Shown here piece after piece: positions 32,001 to 41,273 of a stretch of DNA of 64,000 nt; the stretch's first letter is position 1; each line of letters begins with the position of its first letter. The notes beneath the pieces were generated by a model. It was given only the letters and a program-made list of their open reading frames with translations. It had not been told where the DNA came from and made no database searches. A program made the position numbers and the translations under genes. This DNA comes from Prevotella sp. DNF00663 (GTDB lineage Bacteria; Bacteroidota; Bacteroidia; Bacteroidales; Bacteroidaceae): assembly GCF_001553265.1 (NCBI RefSeq), contig NZ_KQ960662.1, positions 21,510 to 85,509 on the forward strand, in the 5' to 3' direction.

Positions 32001-32873
32001 ATGTTTAAAAATCAATTCTGGTTTCATCTTCTCGGTATCCTTATTGTTCTTATCTGGGGAACCACGTTTGTTAATTCCAAAGTATTGTTGCTTCATGGGC
32101 TTCAGGCACACGAAATATTTGTCATTCGCTTTGTGCTGGCCTATATCTGTATATGGTTTATCTCGCCTAGAAAGTTGTTGGCCGATTCTTGGCGCGACGA
32201 ACTTTACTTCTTGGTGTTGGGTATGACGGGTGGTTCGTTGTATTTTATTACCGAGAATACAGCCGTCAGAATTGATTATGTCAACAATGTTTCGTTCATT
32301 GTTTGTACTGCACCGCTGCTTACTACCATCCTTGCTATTCTCTTTATCAAGGATGTGAAAGCCACGCGCCCGCTCATTACAGGCTCTATCTTGGCACTTG
32401 TAGGAGTGGCATTGGTGGTCTTCAACGGACAGTTTGTGCTGAAACTCAATCCGCTAGGCGACCTTTTAGCGTCGAGTGCTGCTCTCTGTTGGGCAATATA
32501 TAGCATTCAAATGCGTAGCATCACACGTCGTTACGGTTCGGTATTCATCACTCGTAAGGTGTTTTTCTATGGTGTTCTGACGTCCATACCTATCTTTATA
32601 GTCAAGCCGTGGCATTTTCCTATGAGCGGATTTTGGGCTTATCCAGTGTGGACAAACCTTGTATTTCTCGGTATCATAGCTTCCTTTGCCTGCTTCGCTT
32701 TGTGGACAGTGGTGAATAAGCGTATTGGAGCATTGTCGGCATCCAACTATATTTATTTGAATCCTATATCTACTGTGGTGGCCAGTGCGTTGTTTCTTGA
32801 CGAACCCATGACATTGATTGCCTATGTTGGGTCGGCTCTTATATTATTAGGTGTATACGTTTCTAATAAATAA
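32001..32873 (+). CDS. EamA/DMT-family transporter
   Basis: 290 residues from the ATG at 32001 (MFKNQFWFHLLGILIVLIWG). A TTG 21 bases earlier is not needed. Ten hydrophobic segments in two EamA repeats: WGTTFVNSKVLLLHGLQAHEIFVIRF, ENTAVRIDYVNNVSFIVCTAPLLTTILA and the second-half KRIGALSASNYIYLNPISTVVASALFL. Inner-membrane exporter or permease of unknown substrate. It converges with the flavoprotein gene across 83-bp element copy C. Confidence 0.9.
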   Translation: MFKNQFWFHLLGILIVLIWGTTFVNSKVLLLHGLQAHEIFVIRFVLAYICIWFISPRKLLADSWRDELYFLVLGMTGGSLYFITENTAVRIDYVNNVSFIVCTAPLLTTILAILFIKDVKATRPLITGSILALVGVALVVFNGQFVLKLNPLGDLLASSAALCWAIYSIQMRSITRRYGSVFITRKVFFYGVLTSIPIFIVKPWHFPMSGFWAYPVWTNLVFLGIIASFACFALWTVVNKRIGALSASNYIYLNPISTVVASALFLDEPMTLIAYVGSALILLGVYVSNK

Positions 32874-32914
32874 ACTCTTCACTCCTCACTCCTCACTCCT
32901 CACTTCTCTATGCA

Positions 32915-32997
32915 CTGCAGTGCCTTTGCAGTATTGCTGTTCGGGCTTTTCAGCATTGCTGCAAGGCCGAGACAGTCTTATTGCCGGGCTGTTGCAG
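32915..32997. repeat. 83-bp intergenic element, copy C
   Basis: CTG, CAGTGCCTTTG, CAGTATTGCTG, TTCGGGCTTTT, CAGCATTGCTG, CAAGGCCGAGA, CAGTCTTATTG, CCGGGCTGTTG, CAG. The left side (32876-32910) is pyrimidine-rich (repeated CACTCCT) and the right side (32998-33050) purine-rich (GTGAGTATGTAAGTTGATGAGG). Confidence 0.9.
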
Positions 32998-33086
32998 CAA
33001 AGTGAGTATGTAAGTTGATGAGGCTAAAAGTTTGTGAGTTTGAAATGAAGATTGGACGCTTTATGGTCTCATACTGTTAGATATGC

Positions 33087-34301
33087 CTATTCACCGATAC
33101 TTCGTCCCACGGTATAACCGGTGGTCCAAGCTGCTTGAAGATTGAATCCGCCCGTCACGGCATCAATATCCAGCACCTCGCCAGCAAAGAAAAGGTGGGG
33201 ACAAATCTTACTTTCTAGTGTGTTCAAGTTGACGTTGCTCAGCGCGATACCGCCACATGTGACGAACTCTTCTTTGAAAGCACCCTTGCCATTGATGTCG
33301 TAATGATCGTTGACAAGCGTCTCTACGAGTTTGTTTAATCCCTTTTTACCCATCTCGCCCCATTTCTTTTCTACGCTCAGTCCGGCTCTCTCAATGATGA
33401 ATTGCCACAACCTTGAAGGCAATTGGAAGGGTGTAATGGTACTCAATTGCTTCTGTGCATGCTGGCAAGCAAGCTCGGTAAGCAGTGTTTGCACGTCGCT
33501 GTTGTTGGTGCATCCGGTCCAGTTCACTGCGATAGGTACTTGGTATTGATGTTCGGCCAAGTGTCGAGCGGCATGCGATGAGAGCTTAAGAATGGCCGGA
33601 CCGCTCATTCCCCAGTGTGTAATCAGTAGTGAACCGCTCGACCGGAACTTTGTTCCCGGCATTTGGACGATGGTGTTGGTCACCACCGTTCCCATGAGTT
33701 GGCGGAGCGATTTGTCGTTTATGTTAAAGGTGAAGAGCGATGGTACGGGAGATTCTATTTGATGTCCCAAGGCCGATAGATATTCTAATCCTTTGCCACG
33801 GGGTGCTCCGCCGGTGGTAATGGCTATCCGGTCGAATGCCATTTGCTTGTCGGTAAGTGTCAAAAGCCATTGGTCATGGGGCTGTTGTATGATGCCTTTT
33901 ACCTCATGACGGGGCAAAATGCGGACGCCCAGTCTATGTGCTTCGTTCACTAGACAATCAATGATGCTTTGCGAATCTTGTGATTGTGGGAACACGCAGT
34001 GGTCGTCCTGTATTACCAGTCGCACTCCATGGGCTTCGAACCATTCGTAGCTGTTGCGCTCATTAAAGCTCTTGAACAAGCGTTTCATGAGTTTGTGACC
34101 GCGCGGATAGACCTGTTTCAAGTCGGTAACACCTTCGAAAGAGTTGGTGAGATTGCAGCGTCCACCGCCCGATACGCCCACTTTGGCCAGCACTTTGTTG
34201 GCTTTCTCTAAGATGTATACATCGGTTTCGGGATGTAGACTCTTTACAGTGATGGCGGCAAAGAAGCCGGCTGCCCCTCCACCTATGATGGCTATCTTCA
34301 T
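33087..34301 (-). CDS. HI0933/BaiN-family flavoprotein (NAD(P)/FAD-dependent oxidoreductase)
   Basis: 404 residues from the ATG at 34301. The start [20 protein letters not shown] is the Rossmann FAD loop. KVLAKVGVSGGGRCNLTNS is the second diagnostic motif of this family, and FAGEVLDIDAVTGGFNLQAAWTTGYTVG the C-terminal FAD motif. Upstream in-frame starts would add residues before the FAD loop. The family includes a proposed bile-acid reductase (BaiN), but most members have no known substrate. Cytoplasmic, single gene. Confidence 0.9.
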   Translation of the reverse strand: MKIAIIGGGAAGFFAAITVKSLHPETDVYILEKANKVLAKVGVSGGGRCNLTNSFEGVTDLKQVYPRGHKLMKRLFKSFNERNSYEWFEAHGVRLVIQDDHCVFPQSQDSQSIIDCLVNEAHRLGVRILPRHEVKGIIQQPHDQWLLTLTDKQMAFDRIAITTGGAPRGKGLEYLSALGHQIESPVPSLFTFNINDKSLRQLMGTVVTNTIVQMPGTKFRSSGSLLITHWGMSGPAILKLSSHAARHLAEHQYQVPIAVNWTGCTNNSDVQTLLTELACQHAQKQLSTITPFQLPSRLWQFIIERAGLSVEKKWGEMGKKGLNKLVETLVNDHYDINGKGAFKEEFVTCGGIALSNVNLNTLESKICPHLFFAGEVLDIDAVTGGFNLQAAWTTGYTVGRSIGE

Positions 34302-34423
34302 TGTCATTGTTCGTTTAATATAGGTTACAAATATACTATATTTTTTCAATACATCTTGTCCATTTGTTTGGCACTTCCCTTAAAAAGGGCTAACTTCGCG
34401 TTGTAATCAACCAACATACACGT

Positions 34424-35662
34424 ATGTCTAAGGCTAATAAGCAAGAACAAATACTCGTGAGCATCACCGGACAAGACCGTCCCGGTCTCACGGCTTCAAT
34501 CATGGAGATACTTTCCCGTCATGATGCCGACATCCTTGATATCGGACAAGCAGATATTCATAGCACTCTCTCGCTAGGTATTCTCATCCGATTGGGCGAG
34601 ATGCAGTCGGGACAGGTGATGAAAGAACTTCTCTTTAAGGCCACTGAGCTGGGTGTGAACATAGGTTTCTCGCCCATATCCGATGATAAATATGAGGATT
34701 GGGTGGGTCGCCAAGGCAAGAATCGCTATATTCTTACTCTCATCGGGCGTAGTCTGTCGGCTACACAGATAGCCGCTTATGCCAAGATAATCGCCTCCCA
34801 AGGCCTCAATATTGATTCTATTCTGCGTCTGACAGGGCGTCCGAGCATCAAGCATACGGAGCGAAATGTGCGTGCATGTATTGAGTTCTCGTTACGTGGA
34901 ACACCCGATGACCGTGCTGTTATGCAAGCCGAATTCATGAAGCTGTCGGCAGATATGGGTATCGATTTTTCTTTCCAAGAAGATACAATGTACCGTCGTA
35001 TGCGTCGACTCATCTGCTTTGATATGGACTCTACGCTCATCCAAACCGAGTGTATAGATGAGTTGGCTGCCAGAGCAGGTGTGGGTGAGCAGGTACGCAA
35101 GATTACCGAGCGTGCCATGCGAGGTGAGATTGATTTCAAGGAGAGTTTTACCGAGCGTGTAGCTCTGTTGAAAGGACTTGATGCGAGTGTGATGCAGGAC
35201 ATTGCAGAACATCTTCCTATCACCGAAGGTACCGACCGTTTGATGTCGGTATTGAAACGTTGCGGCTATAAGATAGCCATCCTTAGCGGTGGATTTACAT
35301 TCTTCGGCGAGTATCTGCAGCGTCGTTATGGTATCGACTATGTCTATGCCAACGAGTTGGAGATAGGTGATGATGGTAAGTTGACAGGCCGTTATTTGGG
35401 AGAGATTGTCGATGGACATCGCAAAGCTGAACTCTTGAAACTCATCGCACAGGTGGAAAAGGTGAATTTGGCGCAAACGATTGCGGTTGGAGATGGTGCT
35501 AACGACCTGCCTATGATTTCGGAAGCAGGACTGGGTATCGCCTTCCATGCAAAGCCACGTGTGAAAGCTAATGCCGAACAATCTATTAGTACGATTGGTC
35601 TAGATGGTATTCTCTATTTCTTAGGATTTAAGGATAGCTATCTGGGAGAGGATGGGCAGTGA
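34424..35662 (+). CDS. serB: Phosphoserine phosphatase with N-terminal ACT domain
   Basis: 412 residues. The N-terminal 90 residues are an ACT domain (ILVSITGQDRPGLTASIMEILSRHDADILDIGQADIH) and a second ACT-like segment follows (YILTLIGRSLSATQIAAYAKIIASQG). The HAD phosphatase begins at about 195: FDMDSTLIQTECIDELA (nucleophile DxD), SGGFTFFGEYLQ and GDGANDLPMISEAGLGIAFHAKP. It catalyses the last step of serine synthesis; the ACT domains probably sense serine. It is followed by a 170-bp gap holding a palindrome. Confidence 0.95.
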   Translation: MSKANKQEQILVSITGQDRPGLTASIMEILSRHDADILDIGQADIHSTLSLGILIRLGEMQSGQVMKELLFKATELGVNIGFSPISDDKYEDWVGRQGKNRYILTLIGRSLSATQIAAYAKIIASQGLNIDSILRLTGRPSIKHTERNVRACIEFSLRGTPDDRAVMQAEFMKLSADMGIDFSFQEDTMYRRMRRLICFDMDSTLIQTECIDELAARAGVGEQVRKITERAMRGEIDFKESFTERVALLKGLDASVMQDIAEHLPITEGTDRLMSVLKRCGYKIAILSGGFTFFGEYLQRRYGIDYVYANELEIGDDGKLTGRYLGEIVDGHRKAELLKLIAQVEKVNLAQTIAVGDGANDLPMISEAGLGIAFHAKPRVKANAEQSISTIGLDGILYFLGFKDSYLGEDGQ

Positions 35663-35775
35663 TTGTTTTAAGGGAGTTAAGAGGAGTTTTCGCCTTGAGC
35701 TTTGGAGCTAATGGGAATTAGAAGAACCATGAAACTGCTTTCCAATATTGTTGTAAAGTTTGCACAAATGAGAAC

Positions 35776-35801
35776 AAAATTTCGCATGTTGACGAAATTT
35801 T
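35776..35801. promoter_or_regulatory. Perfect palindrome at the promoter of the vitamin B6 operon
   Basis: AAAATTTCG (35776-35784), 8 bases, CGAAATTTT (35793-35801). It lies immediately before a near-consensus -7 box (TTCCTTTG, 35804-35811) and covers the -33 region. As a site for the AraC-like protein encoded 32 bp later it would give autoregulation; that link is inference. Confidence 0.6.
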
Positions 35802-35832
35802 AGTTCCTTTGTAATCAATAAAGCAACGCGGA

Positions 35833-36840
35833 ATGAACAGCCATATCCAAACGATATTGACCATATCCGGTTCCGATGGTACAGGCGAATCGGGTGTACA
35901 AGCCGATATCAAGACCGTTTCGGCCTTGGGAGGGTATGCTGTTTCGGTCATCACCTCGGTCACTGTGCAGAATACGGTGGGCATTCAGAGGTTCTTTGAT
36001 ATACCGGTCGACGTTGTCAGTGGACAGATAGAGGCCATCATCAACGACGTGCAACCTACGGTATTTAAAATAGGTATGGTGCGCAGTGTGGAGATATTGA
36101 GGGTGTTGATAGATGCTATTGTGCGCTATCAACCGCGTCATGTCATCTACGACCCGATTGTTTTTTCATCGCGTGGTGAACGTTTGATGGGCGATGATGT
36201 GCTTGCTCAGGTGCGACAAATGCTGTTACCGCTCTGTTCACTCGTCATTGTAAAACCGCACGATGCCGCTAGTTTGGTTGGCATTCGGGGGAAACAATCG
36301 GTCGAAGAGCAAGAGATGTTGCAACGTTTAAGAGCTTTTGGCTGTCGCGAAGTACTGTTGATGGACGATCGTTCACCCATTCTGCATGGTCAGAGTAACA
36401 CTCTCTCTTCTGCCATAGCTACTTTCTTGGCACAAGGAAAGACAGTGGAGCAGGCCATATCTCAAGCTCGTTCGTATATCTCGCAGCAGATTATGCGAGC
36501 TGATAATCTACAAGGTAGGAGCCCGGAGTTGTACAATGATTTCATCGATGCCGTACATTTGCATTGTCATACCAACAGCGATGTGGCTTTCTATGCTGAT
36601 TGTCTGAATGTGAGTAGCCGATATTTGGCGCAAGTGACGCGTAGAATAGCCGGTAAGTCGCCCAAAGAAATCATCGATGAATGTGTGGTAGAAGTGCTTG
36701 TCAGGCAACTTTTGACAACCAATAAGACCGTTCAAGAGATTGCATACGAGTATGGTTTCTCTTCGCAAGCGCATTTCTCACGCTATTTCAAGAAGCAAAA
36801 GGGGATGACACCCAGTGCTTTTCGACAGAATAAAGAGTAA
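35833..36840 (+). CDS. Pyridoxal/HMP kinase-like domain fused to an AraC-type DNA-binding domain
   Basis: 335 residues. Residues 1-235 follow the ThiD/PdxK ribokinase-like fold: ILTISGSDGTGESGVQADIKT, ALGGYAVSVITSVTVQNT, then VIYDPIVFSSRG and VIVKPHDAASLVG. Residues about 245-332 form an AraC helix-turn-helix domain (YLAQVTRRIAGKSPKEIID, TVQEIAYEYGFSSQAHFSRYFKKQKGMTPSAFR). The kinase anion-hole motif, HGTGC or HGTGD in active enzymes, reads HGQSN (185-189) here, and the loop before it is short, so catalysis is probably lost and the domain senses a ligand. It precedes pdxS by 36 bp and pdxT, so a B6-responsive regulator is likely. Databases may label it only as a kinase. Confidence 0.88.
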   Translation: MNSHIQTILTISGSDGTGESGVQADIKTVSALGGYAVSVITSVTVQNTVGIQRFFDIPVDVVSGQIEAIINDVQPTVFKIGMVRSVEILRVLIDAIVRYQPRHVIYDPIVFSSRGERLMGDDVLAQVRQMLLPLCSLVIVKPHDAASLVGIRGKQSVEEQEMLQRLRAFGCREVLLMDDRSPILHGQSNTLSSAIATFLAQGKTVEQAISQARSYISQQIMRADNLQGRSPELYNDFIDAVHLHCHTNSDVAFYADCLNVSSRYLAQVTRRIAGKSPKEIIDECVVEVLVRQLLTTNKTVQEIAYEYGFSSQAHFSRYFKKQKGMTPSAFRQNKE

Positions 36841-36876
36841 GATTAAAACTAAAATAACCACTAAAAAAGCAACAAA

Positions 36877-37749
36877 ATGGAAACTAGACAGATGCTCAAT
36901 CGCAACTTAGCCCAGATGTTAAAGGGCGGTGTTATCATGGATGTAACTACCCCCGAACAGGCTCGTGTAGCCGAACAAGCTGGTGCTTGTGCCGTTATGG
37001 CACTAGAACGTATCCCAGCTGATATTCGTGCAGCGGGTGGTGTGTCTCGCATGAGCGACCCTAAGATGATACGAGGTATCCAAGAAGCCGTATCAATTCC
37101 TGTTATGGCAAAGTGCCGTATCGGTCATTTCGCCGAGGCACAGATACTCCAAGCTATTGAAATAGACTACATCGACGAGAGTGAGGTACTCTCTCCGGCC
37201 GATGATGTTTACCATATCGACAAGACCAAATTTGATGTTCCATTCGTTTGTGGAGCCAAGAATCTGAACGAAGCATTGCGTCGTATTGCTGAAGGAGCAA
37301 CCATGATACGTACTAAAGGAGAACCCGGAACGGGCGATGTTGTACAGGCTGTGCGCCATATGAGGATGATGCAGAGCGAGATGCGTCGCTTGGTTTCGAT
37401 GCAAGAGGATGAGTTGTTCGAGGCTGCTAAGCAGATGCAGGCACCGCTAGAACTCGTTCGTTACGTGCATGAAAATGGTAAATTGCCCGTTGTAAACTTC
37501 GCTGCTGGTGGCGTAGCTACACCTGCCGACGCTGCTCTTATGATGCAGTTGGGTGCTGAGGGAGTGTTCGTGGGTAGCGGAATCTTCAAGAGTGGCAATC
37601 CAGAAAAGCGTGCCAAGGCTATTGTTCAAGCTGTTACCAACTTCCAAGATGCTAAAATGCTGGCAGCCCTTTCGGAAGATTTGGGCGAAGCAATGGTTGG
37701 TATCAACGAGCAAGAAATTAGCCTGTTGATGGCTGAAAGAGGCAAATAA
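36877..37749 (+). CDS. pdxS: Pyridoxal 5'-phosphate synthase subunit PdxS
   Basis: 290 residues. The TIM-barrel synthase motifs are complete: [21 protein letters not shown] (catalytic Asp), [37 protein letters not shown] with the Schiff-base lysine, and [20 protein letters not shown] with the second lysine. It makes PLP from ribose 5-phosphate, glyceraldehyde 3-phosphate and ammonia from PdxT. Co-transcribed with the regulator-like gene before it; its stop overlaps the pdxT start by 1 bp (TAATG). Confidence 0.97.
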   Translation: METRQMLNRNLAQMLKGGVIMDVTTPEQARVAEQAGACAVMALERIPADIRAAGGVSRMSDPKMIRGIQEAVSIPVMAKCRIGHFAEAQILQAIEIDYIDESEVLSPADDVYHIDKTKFDVPFVCGAKNLNEALRRIAEGATMIRTKGEPGTGDVVQAVRHMRMMQSEMRRLVSMQEDELFEAAKQMQAPLELVRYVHENGKLPVVNFAAGGVATPADAALMMQLGAEGVFVGSGIFKSGNPEKRAKAIVQAVTNFQDAKMLAALSEDLGEAMVGINEQEISLLMAERGK

Positions 37750-38321
37750 TGAAGATTGGAGTATTGGCGTTGCAAGGCGCTTTTCTTGAACATGAACAGA
37801 TATTGGAACGTCTTGGAGTTGAAACTGTGGAGATACGGCAACTCAAAGACTTCCAACAACCGTTGAATGGGCTTGTGATTCCCGGTGGAGAAAGTACGGT
37901 TCAACTGAAGCTTTTGCATGATTTGGGCTTGTTCCAACCTATTCAAGAGGCGATTAATGGTGGTCTTCCGGTGTTCGGAACATGTGCCGGCTTGATTCTG
38001 TTAGCCCAACATGTGGTGGGCGAAGAGGCCGATCGACTGGCTACGATGAATATGACTGTGTGCAGGAATGCCTATGGTCGGCAGCTTGGCAGTTTCCATA
38101 CGGAGCATCAGATGGAAGGTATTGAGGGCGAAGTACCCATGACTTTCATCCGCGCACCATATATAAAAGAGGTGGGAGAGGGCGTAGAAGCGTTGGCAGA
38201 AGTTGATGGTCACATCGTAGCAGCGCGTCAAGGACGACAGCTCGTCACCGCTTTTCATCCAGAATTGACTGATGATTTGCGTGTTCACCGGTATTTCTTA
38301 GACCTTATTGAGCAACGTTAG
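37749..38321 (+). CDS. pdxT: Pyridoxal 5'-phosphate synthase glutaminase subunit PdxT
   Basis: 190 residues. [31 protein letters not shown], the nucleophile elbow [12 protein letters not shown] (Cys about 79) and the dyad [10 protein letters not shown] (His, Glu) define the class I glutaminase. It supplies ammonia to PdxS in a 12+12 complex. Translationally coupled to pdxS. Its last 17 bp overlap the converging ankyrin-protein gene. Confidence 0.97.
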   Translation: MKIGVLALQGAFLEHEQILERLGVETVEIRQLKDFQQPLNGLVIPGGESTVQLKLLHDLGLFQPIQEAINGGLPVFGTCAGLILLAQHVVGEEADRLATMNMTVCRNAYGRQLGSFHTEHQMEGIEGEVPMTFIRAPYIKEVGEGVEALAEVDGHIVAARQGRQLVTAFHPELTDDLRVHRYFLDLIEQR

Positions 38322-39003
38322 AGCGTTGTTTATAGCCATTGATGAGTGCTATTATCTGCTTCAGCTTGGGCGATTTATCACCTCGCTGTAGTCGTTCTAT
38401 AGCTAGTTCTTCGATGGTTTTGGATTTTTCGTAGATGCGAACAGTAGGGTTAGCATCTGCATCGAGCAGTATCTTCATACCCTTCGGGTCGAAGTTGAGG
38501 GCTGCCAAGTGCAGCAATGTTTGCCCATACTGCTTTTCTCGCACGTTCACATTTTTGGAATTTGCCAGTTGTTTCAGCTTATCCCAATTCTTTTCTTCCA
38601 AAGCTTGCGCTAACGGTTCGGCCGTTGTGCCCTCAAATAAGGTGTAGTCACTATATTCGGGATAGCTGGGTGGGGCATCTTTTTGAGCTATATAATCGGA
38701 AACAACGAAAATTGTCGATAGTAGTAATACCACACCTATCTGTGGTAAGAAGTCTAATAGGGCGTTGTGATAGCGTTCATGAAGTAGCAGACTCAGTTTA
38801 GCAGCACCTAATAAGAGGAAGCTGTACGAATTGACTGCGATGAAAAGCAACCATCCCAAAAGCTCATTGGGTGGGTTATCAAAGATAAATATGGAGCCAA
38901 AGTAGACCAATGGAGCTGCTACTATTGGCAATAATGTAAACGTGAGATAGGCTTTTAACCATTTCGGTGCAGCATCAAATCGTTTGCTAATCTTTATTTT
39001 CAT
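38305..39003 (-). CDS. Membrane protein with C-terminal ankyrin repeat
   Basis: 232 residues. Three hydrophobic segments fill the first half ([64 protein letters not shown]). After a linker the C-terminal part has ankyrin-like sequence: [18 protein letters not shown], then [29 protein letters not shown]. The ankyrin part probably faces the cytoplasm or periplasm as a protein-binding arm. No function is known to me. It has its own promoter inside the end of the HAD gene. Confidence 0.75.
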   Translation of the reverse strand: MKIKISKRFDAAPKWLKAYLTFTLLPIVAAPLVYFGSIFIFDNPPNELLGWLLFIAVNSYSFLLLGAAKLSLLLHERYHNALLDFLPQIGVVLLLSTIFVVSDYIAQKDAPPSYPEYSDYTLFEGTTAEPLAQALEEKNWDKLKQLANSKNVNVREKQYGQTLLHLAALNFDPKGMKILLDADANPTVRIYEKSKTIEELAIERLQRGDKSPKLKQIIALINGYKQRSNVAQ

Positions 39004-39081
39004 CGTCTCAAACTCTTAATCTATTATGATAATCTCTGCGTTTTTACCTTCCTCGTATGCTCATAGATATACTCTCTTTGG

Positions 39082-39112
39082 CAAAGATACAAAATCGTAC
39101 AGCCGTTTACAA
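39082..39112 (-). promoter_or_regulatory. Promoter of the ankyrin-protein gene
   Basis: Minus strand TTG (39110-39112), 20 bases, TATCTTTG (39082-39089). It overlaps the 3' end of the HAD phosphatase gene. Confidence 0.75.
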
Positions 39113-39820
39113 GAGGTTTTCCCAATTTTCTTTCAGCTGTGGCATGTTGTCGAATACGATGTTGGCACCCTCTTTAGCCAATGTGTCATTGGGCAGTGGA
39201 CCACTGTTTACAGCCACGGTAAAGATGCCGGCAGCTACTCCTGCCCTGACGCCCATGGGCGCATTCTCTACCACGATACCCTCGTTGGGGCGCAGATTAC
39301 CTGCCTTTTGTAACCCCATCAGATAAGGGTCGGGAGCCGGTTTACCGTGTTCCACATCGTAAGCTGTCACGATATGCTGCTCGTCTACAAACTCATGGAA
39401 GTCATTGAGTACGCGAGCAATAAGCGGACGTTGCCCACTTCCGGTGACGATGCCAATCTGCAATCCGTCTCGTTTCATCTTTCTCATCAGGTCGATGACT
39501 CCTTCCATGATGGGGGCGATGGGCAACAGACCAAATTGGCGAGTCTTCTCGTCGTACATCATTTGTGCCTCTGCTTCGTCAATATCCTTGCCTTGCTGCT
39601 GTTTCACGAGCATGCGGATGGTATCAATGCCGCGCATTCCCTCGGTGGCATAGGCATCCTCGGCCGTCATGTGGATACCGAATGAAGCCATAGAACGTTG
39701 CCATGCTATCGAATGGTTGGGCATAGAATCGTATAATACGCCATCCATATCGAATAGAGCCACGCGTGGTGAGAACCCTTTAGGAGCCGGTCGTAGAAGT
39801 TGAAGTTTTGTTTTTGTCAT
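39107..39820 (-). CDS. HAD-superfamily phosphatase (beta-phosphoglucomutase-like)
   Basis: 237 residues. VALFDMDGVLYDSMPNHSIAWQ is HAD motif I with the nucleophilic Asp and a C1 cap start. Motif II is GIVTGSGQR, the lysine is in HGKPAPDPYLMGL, and motif IV is VVENAPMGVRAGVAAG. This is the subfamily of sugar-phosphate phosphatases and phosphoglucomutases; the substrate cannot be told. It follows pgi on the same strand but after a terminator. Confidence 0.88.
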   Translation of the reverse strand: MTKTKLQLLRPAPKGFSPRVALFDMDGVLYDSMPNHSIAWQRSMASFGIHMTAEDAYATEGMRGIDTIRMLVKQQQGKDIDEAEAQMMYDEKTRQFGLLPIAPIMEGVIDLMRKMKRDGLQIGIVTGSGQRPLIARVLNDFHEFVDEQHIVTAYDVEHGKPAPDPYLMGLQKAGNLRPNEGIVVENAPMGVRAGVAAGIFTVAVNSGPLPNDTLAKEGANIVFDNMPQLKENWENLL

Positions 39821-39835
39821 GAATATAACTTAAAA

Positions 39836-39868
39836 AGGGATTAGTAGCCTGTCTTGGCACTAATCCCT
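39836..39868 (-). terminator. Terminator after pgi
   Basis: AGGGATTAGT and ACTAATCCCT form a perfect 10-bp stem; the minus strand continues with TTTTT. It lies only 15 bp before the HAD gene, so part of the transcript may read through. Confidence 0.85.
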
Positions 39869-39889
39869 AATCTTTAATCTATAATTTCT

Positions 39890-41245
39890 TTACTCAGCTG
39901 CCAAGCGTTCTTTGATAGCTTTGCTGTCAGCTTCGTAGCCCGGTTTGTCAAGCAGTGCGAACATGTTTTTCTTGTAAGCTTCTACTCCCGGTTGGTTGAA
40001 TGGGTTCACGCCTAGTACATTACCACTGATACCGCAAGCGATTTCAAAGAAGTAAATGAGCTGTCCGATGTAGTATTCGTTGAGTTCGGGAACGCTGATG
40101 CGGATGTTTGGAACGCCACCGTCGACGTGTGCCAGACGTGTTCCAAGTTCGGCCATCTTGTTTACTTCGTCCACACGCTTGCCTGCGAGGAAGTTCAAAC
40201 CGTCCAAGTTTTCCTCGTCGTTGGGGAACAACAACTTCTTATTAGGTTGCTCTACGCTGATGACAGTCTCGAAGATAGAACGCTCACCTTCCTGAATCCA
40301 CTGACCCATAGAGTGTAAATCGGTGGTGAAGTCGCACGATGCCGGGAAGATACCCTTGCCCTCTTTGCCTTCGCTCTCGCCGAACAACTGCTTCCACCAT
40401 TCGCTGATGAAGTGGAGTTTTGGTTGGAAGTTGACCATAATCTCAATCTTCTTGCCTGCCTGACTATATAGACCGTTGCGTACGGCAGCATACTGTGCAG
40501 CCAAATTCTCGGCAAAAGGAACATCCTTACCGGTTGCTTTCTCCATGTCGGTAGCACCCTGTACCAGTGTCTTGATGTCGAAACCGGCACATGCAATAGG
40601 CAACAAACCTACCGGAGTGAGCACGGAGAAACGACCACCCACGTTATCGGGGATGATGAAACTCTTGTATCCTTCCTTGTCGGCACATGTACGTGCGGCA
40701 CCACGTTTGGCATCGGTAACAGCTACAATGACATCTTTAGCCTCTTCCTTACCGCGCTGTGCCTCGCATTGTTTCTTGAGTAAGCGGAACGTAAGAGCCG
40801 TTTCGGTGGTTGTACCCGATTTAGAGATATTGATGACACCGAACTTCTTGTCGGCCAAGTATTCTGTCAGCTCGGTGAGATAGTCTTCACCTATGTTGTT
40901 TCCTGCATAGAGGATAACGGGATTTTTCTTGTCGTTGATAAGCCAAGAGAATGCATTACCCAGTGCTTCTATCACGGCGCGAGCCCCCAAATAGCTACCA
41001 CCGATACCTGCAACTACCACTACGTCGCACTTAGCACGCAATGTGTCGGCCACAGCCTGTACTTCGTCGAGGAATGCAGGAGTGATGGAAGAGGGGAGAT
41101 GCAGCCAACCCAAGAAATCATTTCCGGGGCATGTGCCGTTCTCAAGAGCCTCTTGAGCAGCCTTTATCTTTGGTTCAAAAGCCTCTACTGCACCTTTATC
41201 AAGGAATTGTGCAGCCTTTGTAATGTCTAAGCTGATACTTTTCAT
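39890..41245 (-). CDS. pgi: Glucose-6-phosphate isomerase
   Basis: 451 residues, the shorter bacterial form. Signature segments are [40 protein letters not shown] (sugar-phosphate SIS fold), [21 protein letters not shown] and the catalytic histidine/lysine region near the end ([19 protein letters not shown]). It interconverts glucose 6-phosphate and fructose 6-phosphate. Third gene of the lysS-gpsA-pgi unit, 28 bp after gpsA. Confidence 0.97.
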   Translation of the reverse strand: MKSISLDITKAAQFLDKGAVEAFEPKIKAAQEALENGTCPGNDFLGWLHLPSSITPAFLDEVQAVADTLRAKCDVVVVAGIGGSYLGARAVIEALGNAFSWLINDKKNPVILYAGNNIGEDYLTELTEYLADKKFGVINISKSGTTTETALTFRLLKKQCEAQRGKEEAKDVIVAVTDAKRGAARTCADKEGYKSFIIPDNVGGRFSVLTPVGLLPIACAGFDIKTLVQGATDMEKATGKDVPFAENLAAQYAAVRNGLYSQAGKKIEIMVNFQPKLHFISEWWKQLFGESEGKEGKGIFPASCDFTTDLHSMGQWIQEGERSIFETVISVEQPNKKLLFPNDEENLDGLNFLAGKRVDEVNKMAELGTRLAHVDGGVPNIRISVPELNEYYIGQLIYFFEIACGISGNVLGVNPFNQPGVEAYKKNMFALLDKPGYEADSKAIKERLAAE

Positions 41246-41273
41246 TATCGTATATGTTTTAAACTTGTTGTTA

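Noticed and set aside
34892..35581. 229-residue open frame antisense to serB
   Set aside because: No family features; the plus strand is a complete phosphoserine phosphatase over the same bases.
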